DNA of 64,000 bases, from contig JAGVSM010001108.1 of the NCBI GenBank assembly GCA_022494885.1, positions 62,001 to 126,000 on the forward strand, written 5' to 3'. Positions 12,801 through 22,382 of the stretch are shown one piece after another. The notes under the pieces were generated by a model. It was not told the origin of the DNA and searched no databases. It saw nothing but the letters and a program-made list of their open reading frames with translations. The DNA is from Micrasema longulum (taxonomy: Eukaryota > Arthropoda > Insecta > Trichoptera > Brachycentridae). Numbering within the stretch: the first letter of the stretch is position 1; each line of letters opens with the position of its first letter. The position numbers and the translations under genes were made by a program.

Positions 12801-13277
12801 ATTTGATAAATTTTATAGGTTTTATAAGTAAGTTCTTTTGAGTAACGGTTCCAACATTTTAAAAGCTATTATGCTGAGAGTTAACTTTCTCAATTATTAA
12901 TTTCCCTTAAATATGTGATTGTGAACTACTAGAAAACATTTAGGACATTTTATTTTAAAACATTTTTGAATAACTGAACAATATCGTGATTTTTAGATGT
13001 CCTTCGATATAAATAACTGTTTGCACATATTTTGTACTAGTAATGGGTTCTTTGATGAACTATCTGTATTAATACAATTAATAGATAAACTTACAAGCGC
13101 ATTATACGGAAGGCATTTATTTAGTTGTATACTTCTCCAACTGTGTCCTTTGTAGCGATAATTCGCCGCAACATAAATATCAGAAAACCACCATTTAAAT
13201 ATGTACGCAATAGATAAAACAGGAAGTGTTATATACACAAGTGACCATAATATAGAATGGAATAGGGAATTCATCAT
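886..13277 (-). CDS. DGKE: Diacylglycerol kinase epsilon (complete, 10 coding exons)
   Basis: Phosphorylates diacylglycerol to phosphatidic acid at membranes. Exons (minus): 13277-13095, 11544-11382, 10297-10179, 9719-9596, 7451-7246, 6421-6276, 6028-5890, 4781-4616, 3791-3646, 1011-886. Joined at GT-AG sites they give 1518 nt, 505 aa, close to the roughly 570 aa of vertebrate DGKE. Visible parts in order: a hydrophobic N-terminal segment (about residues 8-28), two Cys-rich C1 zinc fingers (about 44-160, with HHWVK between them as in DGKE), the kinase catalytic domain with NPKSGG (198-203), GGDG (247-250) and LGTGND (275-280), then the accessory domain ending with MQVDGEPW, which is typical of the epsilon type. 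All junction phases agree. The 7451-7246 exon is entered by a less usual donor (GTTCGT at the end of exon 4). Exon 1 carries two adjacent Met codons; the first is used here. Introns hold SINE, LINE and MITE copies listed separately. Confidence 0.93.
1520..1610 (-). repeat. tRNA-derived SINE head (family B), copy 1
   Basis: Read on the minus strand this resembles a tRNA-like head with a box-B-like stretch (GGGGTTCAAATTCC). Related copies with the same order (GTGGTAGAGTGGGA..., then GGTCCATGAG and a CCACTAGGACCACGACCCG-like end on the plus strand) lie near 6488, 23028 and 31262. It is in the last DGKE intron. Identity as a SINE is inferred from repetition and the box-B-like motif; the 3' boundary is not defined. 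Confidence 0.55.
2690..3340 (+). mobile_element. LINE 3' fragment (jockey/CR1-like reverse transcriptase C-terminus)
   Basis: A plus-strand open stretch from about 2690 to 3143 reads as the C-terminal part of a non-LTR retrotransposon ORF2, with [26 protein letters not shown] and [12 protein letters not shown]. These match the conserved tail after the RT palm in jockey/CR1-type LINEs. The RT active site and endonuclease are absent, so the copy is 5'-truncated. An AT-rich tail with several AATAAA runs follows to about 3340. It lies in the last intron of DGKE, antisense to the gene. Confidence 0.75.
4160..4470 (-). mobile_element. LINE fragment (RTE-like RT tail), decayed
   Basis: Minus-strand translation gives [17 protein letters not shown], then after a stop [19 protein letters not shown] and [10 protein letters not shown]. 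This order (R..ltYgaEtW, then IRN.DIR and GRP.KRW.D) is the usual C-terminal end of RTE-type LINE reverse transcriptase proteins. Stops and a frameshift show it is dead. It lies in the DGKE intron between exons 8 and 9. Confidence 0.65.
6488..6552 (-). repeat. SINE family B head, copy 2
   Basis: Diverged copy of the head at 1520-1610, in DGKE intron 5: it shares the TTGTGGCAGAGCG start and the CACTACCCACAGGACCACA end. It shows that family B is dispersed rather than local. Confidence 0.45.
6897..6970 (+). repeat. Dispersed repeat with CAACAGAGAGGGAAA motif
   Basis: A block of about 70 bp that starts with CAACAGAGAGGGAAACATTT and runs to GGCATTTACAGAGCTTATGA. Close relatives are at 56415-56490 and 56707-56775, with a shorter match near 25125-25180. 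Function and family are unknown to me; it is placed in DGKE intron 5. Confidence 0.5.
7490..7760 (+). repeat. Two tandem units of a dispersed repeat
   Basis: Two related units (about 7505-7590 and 7625-7720) each carry TTCTTTCACGTCGTAACGGAG- or TTTCATCACGTCAGAACGGAG-like starts, then a GA(T/C)CGATT and ATGAT(C/T)TTTTGCA core and GGATAGC. Similar wording (AACGG-CTGGAGCGATTT) occurs at 41070-41150 and 43460-43600. It probably comes from a mobile element that I cannot classify. In DGKE intron 4. Confidence 0.4.
8143..8320 (-). mobile_element. tRNA-derived SINE (family C)
   Basis: Minus strand: a head with a box-A-like TGGTGTAGTGGTTAAGAC and a box-B-like GGTTCTCGGTTCAATTCCC, then a unique body and a terminal A-run (the T-run at 8143 on plus). 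This is the clearest Pol III promoter pair in the window. It is nested in the 7836-8820 TIR element, so it is younger than that element. Confidence 0.7.
8636..8680. repeat. Perfect foldback hairpin
   Basis: Arms of 20-21 bp (CTTGCATGATGTTTGTTTTT and its complement) are separated by only a few bases. The arms are identical, so the hairpin is young or maintained. It is inside the 7836-8820 element. Confidence 0.8.
11801..12030 (+). mobile_element. tRNA-derived SINE family A, copy A1
   Basis: About 230 bp with the family A order: a degenerate tRNA-like head (GTAATGGTCAGCGCGTTTGC), a body with GATATGAAATATT and ACTAGAATATTTCATAG, a CTGATCATCTTACCTTCATG block, and an end reading GGTGCGGAAAGGGAATGATG with ATG repeats. 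Box B is deleted in this copy. Located in DGKE intron 1, antisense to the gene. Confidence 0.75.
12087..12590. mobile_element. 504-bp MITE with TACCGTAAAACGGGG termini
   Basis: Both ends carry TACCGTAAAACGGGG followed by TTAAATTGCA, inverted relative to each other, and each terminus starts with TA. A second inner palindrome (GATGCAAAGTCACCCCG.../...GGGCTTACTTTGCATC) sits near 12365-12405. No protein is encoded. A non-autonomous DNA transposon in DGKE intron 1. Confidence 0.75.
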
Positions 13278-14167
13278 TTTAATTGATTAATTAGGATATA
13301 ATCGGCAGTTAAAATATATCAATTTTGTGAAAAACAAGTCTCCAATAAACGTCAGTTTGACATCTTTAACACAGTTTGACAGGTCTAGTTTGTACTTTGT
13401 TTATATTTTTATAAAGCTTCGTCTATGAAAAAGCTTTGATAGTGTATTGCTTGTAATGAAATATATTTCGCGGTCTTTTCGCTCGATTTAAAAAAAAAAT
13501 GACAATTTTGTTTACTTCTCTATAATTGAATTGTACCCACGTAGAAGTAGAAGGGCATATCGTCGGTAATACTGCAATACCGCGTAACTATCGATTGAAT
13601 TTTTTAGCAAGGGAATCTGGAAAGCGTTCTGTAAATATATTACTTACGACTTTGATCAACCAAAAATACCATTGGAGTTTTAGAAAAACTGTCATTATTT
13701 CTAGTAAAAAAATAGCAATAATTTAAAATTAACGGCTCTCAGCCCCTATACTGAATTTGTTGCCGTGAAAAAAACAGGTTACGCGGTGTTGCAGTATCAC
13801 CAAGGATGTACAATAAAAAAAAAACAATTTTAACGAGGTACCATTGACAATCATTGAATTTTGTGAAACAAGCAGTTTAATTTTTTGAAAGAAACGAAAA
13901 AATTTACTTAATAGAACTTCGCATAAAAGTTTTTGTTGAATTACTCTAAGAATAAAACAAAATCCCTTATACCCTCCTACGTGGGCATAATTCCATTTGA
14001 ATTTGAATTAGTAATAACATTGAAGACTGCTGCCATTTAAGGATGATAAATAATAACAACGTTCTTTACAAACTTGTGTATTTTTAAATTATGTAGTACA
14101 TATAATACATCAGTGTAAAATGGGGCAATGGTTATGAAATAAATACAAAATGTAGATGAAATAATTA
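13278..14167. other. Spacer between PSMD10 and DGKE, mostly a MITE
   Basis: The 890 bp between the PSMD10 stop and the DGKE start. It must hold the DGKE promoter and the PSMD10 3' UTR. About half is the inverted-repeat element at 13528-13993. No TATA box or initiator could be assigned. Confidence 0.5.
13528..13993. mobile_element. MITE with GAATT-TACCCACGTAG termini
   Basis: The left end GAATTGTACCCACGTAG is matched by the inverted right end (GGAATTATGCCCACGTAG read on minus). A second, inner inverted pair lies at 13565-13588 and 13777-13800 (GGTAATACTGCAATACCGCG against GGTGATACTGCAACACCGCG). No coding capacity. It sits within about 250 bp upstream of the DGKE start codon. Confidence 0.65.
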
Positions 14168-17100
14168 TTATATACTGTTCAGAATGCTGGCTAAGCGCCG
14201 TGTACATAAATCAATGGGAGTTTTCTTCTGTTTGTTAGTAACACTCAAATCCGCTCCGGCATAGACCAACAGGATGGCCGCTTCATCTCTTTCCTCTTCG
14301 CAAGCCAAATGCCTATAAAATATAAATATCATAAATAATTCAATATTTTATACATCTTGTTTATCATTTATAATAAATTCAAAATCTTTACATAAATTCA
14401 ATTTATTGATTACAAATGTCATTTTTTCAACTGACAAAATCATCAAGTGCTCTCCTACAAAAATTTTGATTATCTAACAAGTTTTTTTCTCTAGGAAAGG
14501 CTGTCACAAAAATACAAAAAACTGGAACGACTAAACATGTTTTGGTAATTAGATTACATAAAGTGGAGCTCTTAAGCTATCCTTAACCTGAATTAAATTT
14601 GGGTTAGGGGAAACCCATTAAAACAGATGCCAAAGCAACTTATTGTTAAAAACTTATTTATGTTTCATCGAGCACTTTACACACTGTGTAACCATCACCA
14701 ATATTCATATATTTTAACATCTATATTTCTTTAACTCTTCTTAAGATCACACTGTGTGAGAATTATCATTCTGTTTACATAAACATTCATATGAACATTC
14801 ATATTTCTTAACAATCATCATCATCATCATTCCCCTTTCCGCACCCAGTGGTGCATAAGCACTGCATTGGTAACTCAATGCAGCATATTTCGATTATCTG
14901 TTACACGAAGGTAAGTAGATCAGTCGAACGCTTCAAACGCCAGTCCAGGAACAATAAAATATTGCAGTTTCAACAAGTATTAAAATTGGTATTTCACGTT
15001 CCGTTCAGAATACCAGGACTGGTATTCTGAACAGAATTGCGCACAAAGAGATCGCTCTGTTAGGAAAGGAAAAACGCGTTAAAAATGTGTTTCTTAAGCC
15101 CGCTTTTGCGTTCAGAATACCACCCTAGGAATCAAACCCAGGACCTCAAGAATAATGATAGGCAAATGTGCTGACCACTTTACAACAATATGGCCTTATC
15201 CCCGCTTTATTTCCTCATTCAGGAGTTTTACTATAGAGTAACCATTGAGTGGAAAACACTTGCCCAGGATTCTAATTTATTTCACACACAGAACTACAGT
15301 TCTGAATACATTTTTCATCCGCACGAACACAGAATAAAAACAATAATACAATAGTTAAGATAAAATTTTATAAAATACATTGCTTGTCTTTGCTGTAATG
15401 TACATTGATATTATGTTTGAAGTAACTATGAAACAAATGATTGCAAGTAACTTACAGGGCGGTATTTCCTGTATTATCCCTAGTATCGGTGACCAGATTA
15501 CGTTTCTGTCCCAGCAGTATTTGTACTAGAGGAACGCGGCCCTGAGCTGCAGCTCGATGTAGTGGAGTCGCTCCACAAGTATCTGCAATATTCACGTTGG
15601 CATCATTGTCCAAGAGGAACTGGGCAATCTAAGAAAAAAAAACAATAATATATGTAAATGTCAACAAAACCATGGTGCCCTATATTGCTTTGTCTCATTT
15701 TACATGAAAAAATATTAGAATTAAAGCCCACACTTATATCAAACCAATCTGAATACAAATATAAACACAATGTAGAAAAAAATGTAGTAGATTGTAAACT
15801 TTTTTCTTTTATAAAATAAACATTATTAATCAAAAAAATATAGTCTGTATTAAAATGCTGCAGCGAGACTTATTTTCGTAATCTCTAAGTTATTATACCT
15901 CTAAGAAAAAGTAATTATACCTCTACGCAAACAGCGCACTAAATTCAGTGAACACGTATTTGCGGTCGCAGGCCCTACGGCATAGAATGCTCTCCCAGCA
16001 GAGGTGTGGGGCTATGATTGTGAAGTGATGTTTAAAAAAAAAATTGTGAAGTGATGTTTCTAAAAAAGCTTAAAACCCACTTGTTCTCAAAATCATTTAA
16101 ATAAATCCGTAGGATATGATAGCAAAACCAATTGTTATAATTAAATTACAAATTTAAAAGCTTCAATTAAATGTATTTATCTATAGAATCAGTGTGTAAA
16201 GCGCGCCCTTGAGGTATTATATTACAAAAATGGCGCTATGTAAGTTAACCATAATAATAACAATAACGTATAAAAAGAGTTACAATATAGAACAAAAGAG
16301 CCTTATAAACATTTGTAATAAATAAAATAAGACAAAAAAGAAGTAAAACTGGATCTGAAGGTAATGTGATAAATACTTCTTTCCATCCTTTGGAGCATGC
16401 GTACTGCAGTGCGGAATGTCCTTGGTTGTTCCGGTGGTCGACCTTGGCTCCCTTGGAGACCAGAATCCTGACTACGGTAGTCCGGCCGGCCGCAGCAGCT
16501 AGCACCAGCGGAGTGGCACCCGAGTCCTCGCTCCAGTCCACGGGGCAGCCCAACTCCAGGAAGTGGCAGACCAAACTGTCGTGCCCTCCAACTGCGGCCC
16601 AGTGAAGGAGTAAACGCCCATTCTAATTTTAAAAAAGTAAACATTGTCGCCTTAATTTGAATACAACAGTCTCTAAATGATAGATTTACGCCAGTCAATC
16701 AGAACTTTTGTGTAAAACTTAAATGTTTTTATTTTACCAAATATTTTGTTTTTAAGAGTTTTATCCACCGACCTATTAATACACATAGACGTGCCCTGAG
16801 CCCTTAAAAATTATGACACTTAACTGATGCCCAAACGCTCAATGATGCTCAATGTGTATTTAGTCATTCTTTAACTGCCAACCAGATGTGACGTTTAGAG
16901 TCGAAACCAAAATGCCTGCTTGTATCATAAAAGCATGTAAAAACCTTTAGGGTAAGCATTGTTTAAAAGATTGAGTAACTTTTCATCGGTAAATATTTGT
17001 TCGTGAGTGATTAACAAAGCTTGAAATAGTTAATATTCAAATAAAAATATTATTTTTTGCAAACGTCAAACTACGGCTAGCGGCGCAATTACGAAGCTCT

Positions 17101-20100
17101 TCTTACTTACAGGGGTCCATTGATAGGAAGATGTTTTAAAAATAAAATAAATTTTAGTCAACAATTATAACAATTTATGCATTCCTCAAAATCCAGTGAA
17201 AATAAATAAATCTAATCGAAATTATAAGGAATTTAAGGAAATAATTTGATTGAGATCCACCAAAAATGAACGCTTATTGTAAACATCAAAAAACAAACTT
17301 TTTTGATACACCAAAAATGGGTATCCTCCTATTTTTGCTAGTATGTTCATACTCGTTGAATGCAGCTCTGGTTTAAATAAACAAGCTCAGGATACGTTTG
17401 CGTGTCACAACATTAAAAAATATGTTACTCTATAGCAGGGGTGCTCAAACTTGAACTGCTGGCGATCTACCTCAATATTTTTAGACTACTTACGATCGAC
17501 TTGAGAGGCTGCAAGTATGTGTGATGCAGGGTTGTCGTACATACACGATACACCCTACCTACCTAGGTAGGGTGTACCGTAGCATATATAGATATTAGCT
17601 TTCCGCACAATTTACATTATCTTAGTCAAGGTTTGGGTTAGGTTTACTTAAGTTCTTCTCTACAATATCAATGAAAAAACTCCTAGTTATTCAAAATTGC
17701 GAGTTTATTCGTTGTTACAAAACAAAAGAGTTACATATGGTGTTAAACTCAACTAAGGAGTGACTTTGGATGTTGAAGCGTGGCACTGCATGTCCTCAGC
17801 ATACTTTTCATAAGATGGTGCGTAACCACTGAGTGCCAATCGCAAGCATGATGACATATGATCGTCAGTTAGTTGATTGCGCTATTTTGACTTAATTATC
17901 TTCATTTCAGAAAATGCAGACTCGCACAAGTAAGTTGACCCAAACATTGCCGTCAGTTGAAGGGCGATTTGCCTTAGATTCGGATATTTATCTTCAGATA
18001 TAAAACACCAGAAATTTGTATCAGATGCTGTAGCTTTGAGATGTATATCTGATATAATCTGCACCAACTCATTTTCAACAGAACATGAGTTCATATTAAA
18101 CTGACTTGCTACTTCAGTAGCTAATTCCTCAATGTTTTTACATGAAAAAGGATAACTCATAAATGATGCTATATTTGCCAATTTACTGCAATCATAAAAA
18201 CGCATTTCGAATTGTCCCAAAATATTTGATAATTCAGCCTCATACGTATCATAATTCAACTGAGGAATCCTTGCTTTTAAAGACGGAAAATGTTTCAGAT
18301 CATTTCTTTTCAGTTGATCTATCATAAATTGCAATTTACTTTTGAATGCGTTTACTGCGCTAATCATCTCAATAATAGTTTTTCCTTTACCTTGAAGCTC
18401 CAAGTTAATGGTGTTTAAGTGCATTGTGATGTCAGTCAAAAATGCCAAATCAGTCTGCCATTTTTCGTTTTTCAACATCTCAGTGTCATCACCTCTTTCG
18501 TCTAGAAAAGCTGTTATTTCGGGCAATAATTCTTGAAACCTTTCTAGGAATTTTCCGCGACTCAACCACCTGACGTCCGTGTGAAGAACTAAATCAGTGT
18601 GTTCAGCTGACTCCCTATCTTCCAACTGCAACTTAAAAAGCCGCCGTTGCAAGCTACGTGCACGGATGGAATTCACAATTTTTGTTGCAATGCCCATAAT
18701 TTCCTCCGTGTTTAAAACTTTTGAGCACTAAACTTGTTGATGTATAATGCAATGGAATGAAAAAAATGAAGGGAATTCTTCATTAGCTCGAGACAATGCC
18801 ACAAAACCGTTCTTCTTTCCAGTCATTGCTGGTGCTCCATCGGTTGTAATGCACACTAATTTATATATTGGTAGCTTGTAGTTTTTTACAAAATTGATGA
18901 AAACGTCATATATATCTCCGCCACGGGTCTTCCCCTTCAGAGGAATGATTGTCAAAAATTCTTCCTTAGCCAACATGTCATTGAATACCATCCGAATAAA
19001 AATACACAGCTGGGCAGTGTCTGTCATATCGGTGGATTCGTCGAACTGTAAAGAAAAGTATGTACATTCCATGATATCATATTTTAGTTTATCTGCGATG
19101 TCCTGACTCATGACTTCAATACGCCTTGTGACAGTCGGACGAGATAACTGAAGTTCTCTAATAGCAGACATGATTTCTGATTTATTTTTAAAATCTCCAA
19201 ATAAAGTCTCACCTGCTTCAATAAATGCTTCCTTCACAACCGATCCATCTTCGAATGGTTTCTTGTGTTTCGCCAATATATGAGATATTTCAAATGACGC
19301 GATCGTAGCAGCTTTTGATTGTTTGGCTGGTCTTGTGAACATGGTTTGTTCTTTTTTCAAACAAGATATCAAATTACTTACTTTTCGTTTTCTTAATTCA
19401 CTCTGTGGCGGAAAATCCTTTTCATAGTTTTTATGAACCGTTTTATGATGCCTCTCTAAGTTACCACGCTTAGGTATTGCAACTGACGCACGACAAATAA
19501 CACAAATGCACTTATCCTTCACCATACAAAAGAAAAATTCTTCCTCCCAATCGTTATTAAAATGATACGTTTTAGATTTCTTCATTGCACTCATTTCGCA
19601 CTATTTAATAATAAACTTTGTATCGACGTAGTATCGCCTTCAAGTTACAATTCAGAATGACTACAATTCCTGCAGGCGCAACATTTATATCGGCGTGAAC
19701 GAAAGTCTCGAATGTTCCCGTCAAACGCGCCGCCCGAAATGGTCTAGTACAGTCTAGTCTAGAAACAACGCGGCTTTTCTTTGACAAGTACCGCGCGTTC
19801 CTTTGATAAAGCCGCCTTTTGCCGTAAGCAGTGTTATTACGTAATAAATTTTTGTAGTTTAGTTACCTACTTATTAAAAAAAAATTTCTTCTCAAGATCT
19901 ACTCAAAAAGCACTCGCGATCGACTGGTCGATCGCGATCGACCGTTTGAGCACCCCTGCTCTATAGGGTTTTTGTAGAGGTATATTATTATACTCTACTA
20001 GATAGTAGCTATTTGTTGGTTCATGTAAAACACATGATTTAATGGATTTAACCATCCATAATACCTTTTTAAATTGGATCACGTTGGGGTCACCATTTTG

Positions 20101-22382
20101 TAGAGGTATATTATTATACTCGACTAGATATTAGCTATTATTTGTTAGTTCATGTAAAACATATGATTAAATGGATTTAACCTCAAGGAATAAATAAATA
20201 AAATAATTTAAGTTAGTTACAATTTTTGTTTTATTACACACGAAAATACAGAGATTAAACACAGAATACTTTAAAGTGAATTTGAATACTGGTGAAGACA
20301 GAGAAGGGCAAGTGATGCGTTACGCGCCCTTATATAGGTCAATTGGGCACTGCGGCCATAGACAACAACAACATCCTCGTCTCACTCTCTGGTCCCCACA
20401 TTTTAAAGTTCTTTGCAAATATCTCAGTAACTCCTTTAATGGAGATTTATGAGTTTGCTTCTAATACCCTCATTTAATTTATCTGACATAAATTTAATCC
20501 TCGTATGTGGACTACACCATAATACCACTCTCATTGCCCTGTCTATGTGTATTAATAGGTCGATGGTTTTATCCAAACAAATGTAAACAATTGTGCTATT
20601 GACTTATGCTGTATTCCGAGGAGTACAGATCTTTGAGATAAGCGTTATTCAAAAAACGTGTTTTATCTCTTGTCTGTCCACAATTTCTTCATTCAAATGA
20701 CAGAGATAGATGCTATAGTGAAAAATATTAAATCACAATCTCAAATACAGAAAAAAATACTTGCATTGTATTTAAATTAAGGCGACGATATTTATATAAT
20801 TTCTCATTTTGCACAATCGCATTTGAACGTAGTTTTGCAGAACGTAGTTTCCATAATTTTGAAAAAATTAGATTTTGGTGTTATCGGATGCAGTAAAGTC
20901 AGTTCTATGTTCTGCTAAAAAGAGCCATACCGCTTTCATACAAAAAACTATAATAATCGCCTTCTTAAAATAGTATCAATCACAAAAACGGCATTTCTCA
21001 ATTTGCAAAAAAACGCCCACAACACTAGAAAAATCGTACGGTACTTTAAAAATCATTAAAACTGGTCAAATACATGGTGAGATTTTTGTTTGTAATTTTA
21101 AAAAAAGGAATGTATTCATTGTTTATCATTTTTCAAAGTCAAAAACGTTCAAACTGTTGTGTAGATTTGATTTTTCACTCTTTTCATAAAAGTGCTATTA
21201 TCTCAGTTTTACTATGCTATGGCTGGATGCTTTTTGCATACCTACGTTCATTTGTACACTGACGAGATAATTGCTGAATGACAATTTCTTCCTACCAACT
21301 AATATAATAAATAATTACCATCCCCTTTCCACAACCAGAGGTGCATAGGGCACTGCATTGGTAAACTAATTGTGGTCTAGTTCGATCATCTGTTACATGA
21401 AGGTAAGATGATCAAACATACGATCTAGATGCCAGTCAGACCCTTAAGCCCACCATCCACCCGCAGCTGTTATAGAGTCCTGGGGGACTCTCTGTCAGCA
21501 TAGAGGAAAGTTATTATAAATATTCCTAAGGAATACAAACTCTATGCATATTAAGGAGGGGGGAGGAGGACGTATGTAAAGAGGCCATCACGTCGTCCCC
21601 ACCCCTCAGGATTCCCTCAATGCCTCTGTTTTTTTTTTATTCAAAAAATATGTTCACAAACAATTTACATAAATAAACGTATCCAAATATACAAAAACAA
21701 TTTCTTAAAATTATAGTAACATAACTTACACAAAACATAAGTAAAAACACGGATATTTACAATAAGAGATAAATGAAAGATTACAGCGTGGAACCACTTT
21801 TAAAAACCAATATTTCTCATCCCCCCTGCCAGGAATCGAGCCCAGAGCCTCAGCGAAGCAGGCAAACGCGCCAACCACTACACTGCGAGGCGGACTTACC
21901 TACGCTCAATTTCCTTTTTCAAGATTTTTACCTAAGCAACCACCGAATCAAAAAAACCATCCGGCGTTCTGGTTCTATTTCACACACAGAACTGTAATTT
22001 TGATCGGCCCAGACACAAACAATTTAGGAATAGTACTATTGTATTATTTATTCATAACATTGCTTGTAGAAATTTAACTGCATCGTTTTCATTCTCAGAT
22101 TAAAAATATAGTGTAATTATCTGATGAATTGCAATCCATTTTTTGTTTTTTTTCCATTTCGTATTTATTTATATGTTTTGTAAGATGGGCTTATTATAAA
22201 ATAGTATAGTACATTAGTACAATTTATGTTGAGTCATCGTCAATGGCTTTAATACTGAATAACAAAACAATACTCACATTATCGGGTTTTGTTAACAAAG
22301 CATTTCCACTTTCATCTAATCGCACTTTTACTATATTGAAATCACCCTTATAAGCCGAATCGTAAACATCATTAGCAGTCAT
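14168..22382 (-). CDS. PSMD10: 26S proteasome regulatory subunit 10 / gankyrin (complete, 4 exons)
   Basis: An all-ankyrin chaperone that assists assembly of the proteasome 19S base by binding the ATPase Rpt3 (family knowledge). Exons (minus): 22382-22278, 16622-16377, 15628-15456, 14312-14168; joined at GT-AG sites they give 669 nt, 222 aa, close to the 226 aa of human PSMD10. Ankyrin repeats follow one another without other domains: LLLHWAAVGGHDSLVCHFL, ATPLVLAAAAGRTTVVRIL, HSALQYACSKG, ATPLHRAAAQGRVPLVQIL and TALHLACEEERDEAAILL, ending TPIDLCTRRLASIL. The HLACEEER and final helix match gankyrin rather than a generic ankyrin protein. Intron 1 is 5.7 kb and contains a hAT element, an LTR remnant and SINE pieces. 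The gene is tandem with DGKE and divergent from Spc25. Confidence 0.93.
14811..15195 (-). mobile_element. SINE family A, copy A2, split by a MITE
   Basis: The 3' part (14811-14940: ATCATCATCATCATTCCCCT, then CACTGCATTGGTAACTC) and the tRNA-like head (15123-15195: GGAATCAAACCCAGGACCTC) are both in minus orientation. They are separated by unrelated sequence and by the MITE at 15019-15123. In PSMD10 intron 3. Confidence 0.65.
15003..15123. mobile_element. Short MITE with GGTATTCTGAAC ends, plus a perfect palindrome
   Basis: GTTCAGAATACCAG and CTGGTATTCTGAAC form a 14-bp perfect palindrome with a 2-bp spacer at 15003-15032. A third copy of the motif closes the unit at about 15109-15121. The unit 15019-15123 thus has inverted GGTATTCTGAAC termini and is about 105 bp long with no coding content. 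Confidence 0.65.
15889..16265 (+). mobile_element. LINE 3' end (CR1/L2-like), copy 1
   Basis: Plus-strand translation of the first part gives the AVAGPTA.NALPAEV-type C-terminal signature of CR1/L2-like ORF2, followed by LKTHLFSKSF-like residues. An internal 20-odd-bp duplication and a stop break the frame. The 3' end (CCCTTGAGGTATTATATTA, then CCATAATAATAACAATAA) matches the copy at 57636-58365. In PSMD10 intron 2, antisense to the gene. Confidence 0.7.
16646..16795 (+). repeat. Left arm of a long-range inverted repeat in PSMD10 intron 1
   Basis: Two blocks, TCGCCTTAATTTGAATACAA at about 16649 and GACCTATTAATACACATAGAC at about 16769, occur in inverted order near 20790 and 20575. The spacing between blocks differs in the two arms (about 95 against 215 bp), so one arm gained or lost sequence. 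The interval between the arms contains the hAT element and the LTR remnant. Confidence 0.55.
17436..19958 (-). mobile_element. hAT transposon, nearly intact, perfect 8-bp TSD
   Basis: The termini CAGGGGTGCTCAAAC (17436-17450) and its inverted partner (19944-19958) are flanked by the 8-bp duplication CTCTATAG (17428-17435 and 19959-19966). The element is 2523 bp. Between the termini the minus strand encodes a transposase in two long open pieces (see the next entry). Subterminal zones are rich in GATCGCGATCGACC words. The 8-bp TSD and C-A-G terminus are diagnostic for the hAT superfamily. It lies in PSMD10 intron 1. Confidence 0.93.
17740..19594 (-). pseudogene. hAT transposase (ZBED/SCAND3-like) with two premature stops
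   Basis: Starts at 19594. Domains in order: a BED-type zinc finger (CVICRASVAIPKRGNLERH with following HKTVH), the RNase-H-like catalytic core with SLQFDESTDMTD (first Asp) and CITTDGAPAMTG (second Asp), an insertion region (TDVRWLSRGKFLERF), and a C-terminal hAT dimerisation region (QIALQLTAMFGSTYLCESAF). One TAG falls after SFHCIIHQQV near 18728 and the reading frame continues unbroken with SKVLNTEEIMG. A second TAG falls near 17882, after MKIIKSK, and the frame continues for about 48 codons to the natural end (LTDDHMSSCLRLALSGY). Two nonsense changes and no frameshift were seen, so inactivation is recent. Confidence 0.88.
19973..20400 (-). mobile_element. Collapsed LTR retrotransposon: LTR, primer-binding site, truncated second LTR
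   Basis: On the minus strand an LTR of 302 bp starts TGTGGGGACCAGAG at 20400 and ends CTCTACA at 20099. It contains a TATATAAG box (near 20334) and an AATAAAA polyadenylation signal (near 20230). Directly after come AATGGTGACCCC and AACGTGATCC, which fit a primer-binding site. About 35 bp later the LTR 3' end is repeated (20056-19973). The internal region is gone. Flanking AAAA on both sides may be a 4-bp TSD but is too simple to trust. No coding sequence remains, so the clade is unknown. Confidence 0.7.
20535..20795 (-). repeat. Right arm of the long-range inverted repeat
   Basis: Inverted counterpart of 16646-16795: GTCTATGTGTATTAATAGGTC at about 20542-20562 and TTGTATTTAAATTAAGGCGA at about 20768-20787. 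The arms may belong to an old DNA transposon later invaded by the LTR element and the hAT. Confidence 0.55.
21316..21440 (-). mobile_element. SINE family A fragment (3' part), copy A3
   Basis: Minus-strand copy of the family A 3' half: CATCCCCTTTCCACAACC, GGTGCATAGGGCACTGCATT and ACATGAAGGTAAGATGATC. In PSMD10 intron 1. Confidence 0.65.
21829..21900 (-). repeat. tRNA-like SINE head
   Basis: CAGGAATCGAGCCCAGAGCC and GCGCCAACCACTACACTGCG, read on minus, give box-B-like and box-A-like blocks of a SINE head. It could be the displaced head of the 21316-21440 copy or a separate insertion. Confidence 0.5.

Noticed and set aside
16303..16698. 131-codon minus-strand open frame overlapping a PSMD10 exon
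   Set aside because: Alternative frame of the ankyrin exon 16622-16377; the other frame gives clear ankyrin repeats with consistent splice sites.
21773..21997. 74-codon plus-strand frame with a CQESSPEPQRSRQTRQ stretch
   Set aside because: The bases are the antisense of a tRNA-like SINE head; not a gene.
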